This document shows, in pieces, positions 6,216 through 9,480 of a stretch of 9,480 bases of DNA. Position numbers and translations under genes: made by a program. This DNA is from an uncultured Prevotella sp. (lineage in GTDB: Bacteria > Bacteroidota > Bacteroidia > Bacteroidales > Bacteroidaceae): positions 1 to 9,480 of the forward strand of contig CAAFRM010000250.1 in NCBI GenBank assembly GCA_900765465.1. Reading direction: 5' to 3'. Position 1 is the stretch's first letter. Each line of letters starts with the position of its first letter. The notes below the pieces were generated by a model, which was not told the origin of the DNA, searched no databases, and saw only the letters and a list, made by a program, of their open reading frames with translations.

Positions 6216-7427
6216 ATGGAACCTAACATAATAAAATATATTAAGAAGTTAAACAATAAGCCTTCAGTTCAGCGGCGATTATTGGAATACTTCATTGCCC
6301 AAGGCGCTTCCACCATACCGGAAATGTCGAAGGGAATTGGAGTGAGTCTTCCAACTGCGACCAACGCCCTCAACGAACTGATAAAGGGTGGACTCGTCAA
6401 GGAGATTGGCAAGAAAGACAACTCCCCGGGGCGCATCCCAATGGTTTACGACCTTATGCCTAATGCCGGATACTTCGTTGGAGTAAATCCAGAGATGAAC
6501 TGTCTGGCACTTGCCGCCAGCGATTTCTGCGGCAATTTGATAACTGAAAAGACTAAAGTTCCTTACGAATACAGGAACAATCCGGAGAATTTGGAAAGAC
6601 TGAGCGAGATTATCAACGACTTCATCGCCAGTCTTCCCGTCTCCAAGGAAGAAATTCTGCAAATCTGCGTGAATGTGGCTGAACGCGTGAACCCTTTCGA
6701 TGGCAGTGCCTACAACATGTTCACCTTCTTAGATAAACCCCTGGCAGACAAGCTGACGGAACTCATCCAGCTTCCAGTCTGCATAGAGAATGATACGCGA
6801 AGCATGGCCTTCGCAGAATTCATCAAGGGACGCTGCAAGGGAATGAAAGATGTGATTTTCGTGAACATGTGCTGGGGACTGGGAATCGGAATCATCATCG
6901 ACGGCAAACTCTATTACGGCAAGTCGGGCTATTCGGGCGAATTTGGCCACATGACTGCCTACAACAATAACATCATCTGCCACTGCGGCAAGATAGGCTG
7001 CATAGAAACCGAAGTTTCGGGCAGAGCACTGAAGAGAAAACTCACAGAGAACATCATGGCGGGCAAGCCTTCCATCCTCTCTGACAAGGTTCTCAACCGA
7101 AAAGAAGAACTCTCGCTTCAAGACATCATGGATGCCATCGCCAAGGAAGATGTACTCAGCCTCGCCACCCTGCAGCATATCGCTGACGAACTGGGCAAGC
7201 AGCTGGCTGGAATCATCAATATCTTCAACCCGGAAATGCTGGTCATCGGAGGCGAAATGTCGGTAACAGGCGACTATCTGACCCTCCCGGTGAACATGGG
7301 AATCAAGAAATACTCGCTCAACGTAATGAATGAGGATTCACAGATTGTCACCTCCGACCTGAAGGCACTCGCCGGCATTACAGGAGCCTGCCTGATAGCA
7401 AGACACAAGATCCTGAACGAGGATTAA
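6216..7427 (+). CDS. ROK-family transcriptional regulator (NagC/XylR type)
   Basis: DNA-binding regulator of 403 residues, the normal length for ROK repressors. A winged helix-turn-helix lies at about 18-70 (MSKGIGVSLPTATNALNELI followed by the wing around SPGRIP). The ROK sugar-kinase-like domain follows. It keeps END at 191-193, GEFGHM at 241-246 (His245) and the zinc motif CHCG-x2-GC (Cys255, Cys257, Cys262). The kinase phosphate-1 loop normally reading DxGGT is replaced around 87-95 by VGVNPEMNC, so phosphotransfer is unlikely and ligand sensing is the probable role. The start at 6216 is fixed by the strong promoter ending 20 bp upstream. It is divergent from the amino-sugar enzyme operon and 106 bp upstream of, and co-directional with, the SusC gene. 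This suggests it senses GlcNAc or a phosphorylated derivative and controls one or both flanking units; that is inference, and the ligand cannot be read from the sequence. Confidence 0.93.
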   Translation: MEPNIIKYIKKLNNKPSVQRRLLEYFIAQGASTIPEMSKGIGVSLPTATNALNELIKGGLVKEIGKKDNSPGRIPMVYDLMPNAGYFVGVNPEMNCLALAASDFCGNLITEKTKVPYEYRNNPENLERLSEIINDFIASLPVSKEEILQICVNVAERVNPFDGSAYNMFTFLDKPLADKLTELIQLPVCIENDTRSMAFAEFIKGRCKGMKDVIFVNMCWGLGIGIIIDGKLYYGKSGYSGEFGHMTAYNNNIICHCGKIGCIETEVSGRALKRKLTENIMAGKPSILSDKVLNRKEELSLQDIMDAIAKEDVLSLATLQHIADELGKQLAGIINIFNPEMLVIGGEMSVTGDYLTLPVNMGIKKYSLNVMNEDSQIVTSDLKALAGITGACLIARHKILNED

Positions 7428-7428
7428 A

Positions 7429-7479
7429 TTCTAACTAACATTCATATAAGATTATATAGCAATAGCTTTCTAACTAACA
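7429..7479 (+). repeat. Pair of 12-bp direct repeats upstream of the SusC gene
   Basis: TTCTAACTAACA occurs exactly at 7429-7440 and at 7468-7479, start-to-start 39 bp. Each copy is followed by AT-rich sequence containing TATA. The first copy begins two bases after the ROK stop codon. It may be a tandem binding site for a regulator of the SusC transcript or a small local duplication. The intervening bases show no terminator hairpin. Confidence 0.6.
7463..7470 (+). promoter_or_regulatory. Weak -7-like element before the SusC gene
   Basis: TAGCTTTC matches TAnnTTTG except the last base, and no TTTG is found at the expected upstream spacing. It overlaps the second direct repeat. If real, it would need an activator; otherwise the SusC gene is read from the ROK promoter. 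The stretch from about 7490 to 7533 is an A/C-rich, G-poor leader (repeated CAA) of the kind common before Bacteroidota genes. Confidence 0.25.
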
Positions 7480-7533
7480 CTATATATAATATACGAGAAA
7501 TTAATAATAAACAACAACAAATACAACAAACCT

Positions 7534-9480
7534 ATGAACAAAAGAGCAAATTTGTATTTTGCAGCGCTCTTGGGTGCCATGTCACCTCTCAGCACTGTCA
7601 CTGCATTGGCAGCTCAGAGCAATTCAACTATTGCCACAGCTACACAGCAGCAAAACTCATGTACAGGTACTGTAAAGGACGCTAGCGGTGAACCTATCAT
7701 CGGCGCTACCATCAGAATTGATGGCAAATCTGGCGGTACTGTAACTGACCTTGATGGTAACTTCGTACTTGGCAATGTTGCTAAGGGAGCTAAACTCACC
7801 ATTACTTATGTAGGCTACAAGTCTCAGACCATCACATGGAGTGGTGCTCCATTGAACATCACCCTGCAGGATGATTCCAACATGCTCGAAGAGACCGTAG
7901 TCATCGGTTATGGTACGGTAAAGAAGGCCGACTTGGCAGGTTCTGTTGCCGTAATGGACAACAAGAGCTTCAAGGACCAGCCAGTAGCACGTGTTGAGGA
8001 TGCCCTCAACGGCCGTATGTCTGGTGTGCAGGTAATGTCAAGTGGCGTTCCTGGCGGTTCTATGAAGATTCGTGTACGTGGTGCCAGCTCTGTAAACAAG
8101 AGCAACGACCCTCTCTACGTAGTAGATGGTATTGTTCGCGAGACAGGTCTCGAAGGTATCAGCCCTGAAGATATTCAGAGCATCCAGGTTTTGAAGGATG
8201 CTTCTTCTACCGCTATCTATGGTGCCCGCGGTGCCAATGGTGTTGTGATGGTACAGACCAAGAGCGGTAAGGCTGGTGTTACCCAGGTTACTTTCGACGG
8301 TAGCTTCGGTTTCTCTAACGCTTACAATATACCTGAGGTAATGGGTACCAAGGAGTATGCACAGGCTTTGGTTGACCATAAGGGCGTGGCTCAGAGTGCA
8401 GTACAGGATTATCTGAACGGTACCAAGCCAGGTATCGACTGGATGGATCAGTTGCTCCAGACAGGTATTACCCAGAACTATAAGGTTGCCTTTTCACAGG
8501 GTAACGAGAAGACTCAGACTTATTTCTCTGCCAACGTAATGGACCAGAAGGGTGTTATCGTTGACACCAAGTCAAGACGTTACGCAATCAAGGCAAACAT
8601 TCACAATAAGGTATTTGATTGGTTGGAATTGACTGCCGACCTTAACCTCGCTCAGACAGACAACTCTGGTGCAGGTTTCGCTCAGAACCAGTCTAACCCA
8701 ATCTGGGTAGGCTTGAACTACTCTCCTACTATGGAGATGATGGATGCAAACGGTAAATATAACAAGGATCCATATAATAACATCCAGAACAACCCTTACG
8801 GTATTCTTCATGGTGGTGACAACGACCGCAAGCGTACCATGGTTACTGGTCACGTTGACTTGAAGTTCAACCTTCTCAAGGGCTTGACATTCACCACAAC
8901 CAACGGTATCGACTACAACGATTACAAGTGGTACCACTTCACATCTACCAAGGTGAACGCTGCCGGTAACAATATGGGCAATAACGATGCTGCTGTTACA
9001 GCACTGCAGTCAACCAACAACTTGACTTACAATAACAAGTGGGGTGAGCACGCATTGACAGCTACTGGTGTATGGGAAGTTACCTCTAACGAGGTTCGCC
9101 GCATGGGTATGTCAGGTACAGGTATTGCTCACGAGCAGTTGGGTTACTGGAACATTGCAGATGCTGCTTCCAAGACTCCTAGCAATGGTTATAGCAAATG
9201 GACCATGCTCTCTGGTGTAGCTCGCGTTATGTACAACTATGCAGACCGTTATATGTTGACTGGTACCTTCCGTGCGGATGGTTCTAGCCGCTTTACCAAC
9301 AAGAAGTGGGGTTACTTCCCATCTGCAGCTGCAGCTTGGACCATCTCTAACGAGAAGTTCTGGGAGCCTATCAAGAACGCTGTAGAGTACATGAAGATCC
9401 GTGCTAGCTACGGTATCATCGGTAACCAGGATATCTCTCCATATTCAACTCTCGGTTCATTGGGTACAACTGGTTTCACA
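7534..9480 (+). CDS. SusC-like TonB-dependent outer-membrane receptor, C-terminal part beyond the window
   Basis: Outer-membrane beta-barrel importer of oligosaccharides, energised by TonB and normally paired with a SusD lipoprotein. 649 codons are present, open to the right edge; the family is usually about 1000 residues. Translation starts at ATG 7534 after an A/C-rich leader. Domain order: signal peptide (about 1-27, ending ALAA), a short Q/S/T-rich linker, a carboxypeptidase-regulatory-like domain (about 43-115, with GEPIIGATIRI and TDLDGNF), the SusC signature LEETVVIGYGTVKK (118-131), the plug domain (about 132-245, with VRGASSVNKSNDPLYVVDGI and KDASSTAIYGARGANGVV), then beta-barrel strands. 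No STN domain is present, so it is not an anti-sigma-signalling type. Gly and Arg codons are mostly GGT and CGT, unlike the neighbouring ROK gene, which suggests high expression. The cargo is inferred from the neighbours to be a GlcNAc/Gal-containing glycan. Confidence 0.95.
   Translation, partial: MNKRANLYFAALLGAMSPLSTVTALAAQSNSTIATATQQQNSCTGTVKDASGEPIIGATIRIDGKSGGTVTDLDGNFVLGNVAKGAKLTITYVGYKSQTITWSGAPLNITLQDDSNMLEETVVIGYGTVKKADLAGSVAVMDNKSFKDQPVARVEDALNGRMSGVQVMSSGVPGGSMKIRVRGASSVNKSNDPLYVVDGIVRETGLEGISPEDIQSIQVLKDASSTAIYGARGANGVVMVQTKSGKAGVTQVTFDGSFGFSNAYNIPEVMGTKEYAQALVDHKGVAQSAVQDYLNGTKPGIDWMDQLLQTGITQNYKVAFSQGNEKTQTYFSANVMDQKGVIVDTKSRRYAIKANIHNKVFDWLELTADLNLAQTDNSGAGFAQNQSNPIWVGLNYSPTMEMMDANGKYNKDPYNNIQNNPYGILHGGDNDRKRTMVTGHVDLKFNLLKGLTFTTTNGIDYNDYKWYHFTSTKVNAAGNNMGNNDAAVTALQSTNNLTYNNKWGEHALTATGVWEVTSNEVRRMGMSGTGIAHEQLGYWNIADAASKTPSNGYSKWTMLSGVARVMYNYADRYMLTGTFRADGSSRFTNKKWGYFPSAAAAWTISNEKFWEPIKNAVEYMKIRASYGIIGNQDISPYSTLGSLGTTGFT

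Noticed and set aside
7428..7533. Possible terminator after the ROK gene
   Set aside because: No GC-rich stem or T-run is present; only short AT-rich repeats are seen, so read-through into the SusC gene is possible.
8038..8937. Minus-strand open frames within the SusC gene
   Set aside because: The plus frame is continuous and has clear SusC plug and barrel motifs; the reverse frames have no domain and no leader.

Overview
The window looks like a chromosomal glycan-utilisation locus of a gut or oral Bacteroidota, most like Prevotella/Segatella. The evidence is a SusC-type TonB-dependent receptor, the genus-typical NagB/PIG-L fusion enzyme, Bacteroidota-type promoter elements (TTTG and TAnnTTTG), AT-rich leaders without Shine-Dalgarno sequences, and moderate GC content. 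The species assignment is inference from sequence character; no database search was run.

Layout. Positions 1-5801 hold a minus-strand operon, read right to left: a cytoplasmic NagB-like/PIG-L fusion protein (5801-3810), a secreted GH20 beta-N-acetylhexosaminidase (3760-1418) and a secreted GH2 beta-galactosidase (from 1367, running off the left edge). Gaps between the genes are only about 50 bp, and I see no internal Bacteroidota promoter. A 414-bp divergent regulatory region (5802-6215) carries an outward promoter at each end and two inverted repeats. On the plus strand follow a complete ROK-family transcriptional regulator (6216-7427) and, after 106 bp, a SusC-like outer-membrane receptor (7534 to the right edge, truncated). 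A SusD-like lipoprotein would be expected just beyond the window.

How the parts could work together (inference). SusC imports an oligosaccharide bearing terminal Gal and GlcNAc, as in mucin, N-glycan or milk-oligosaccharide chains of the LacNAc type. GH2 removes beta-Gal and GH20 removes beta-GlcNAc/GalNAc in the periplasm or at the cell surface. The NagB-like/PIG-L protein acts on an amino-sugar derivative in the cytoplasm, and the ROK protein senses a sugar or sugar phosphate and controls the divergent promoters. The most notable observation is that the NagB domain has lost the residues equivalent to the E. coli NagB catalytic Asp72, Asp141 and His143, while keeping Glu148 and part of the phosphate site. 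The fused PIG-L zinc-hydrolase motifs look intact, so this protein is probably not a simple glucosamine-6-phosphate deaminase. No RNA genes, insertion sequences or CRISPR arrays were seen.
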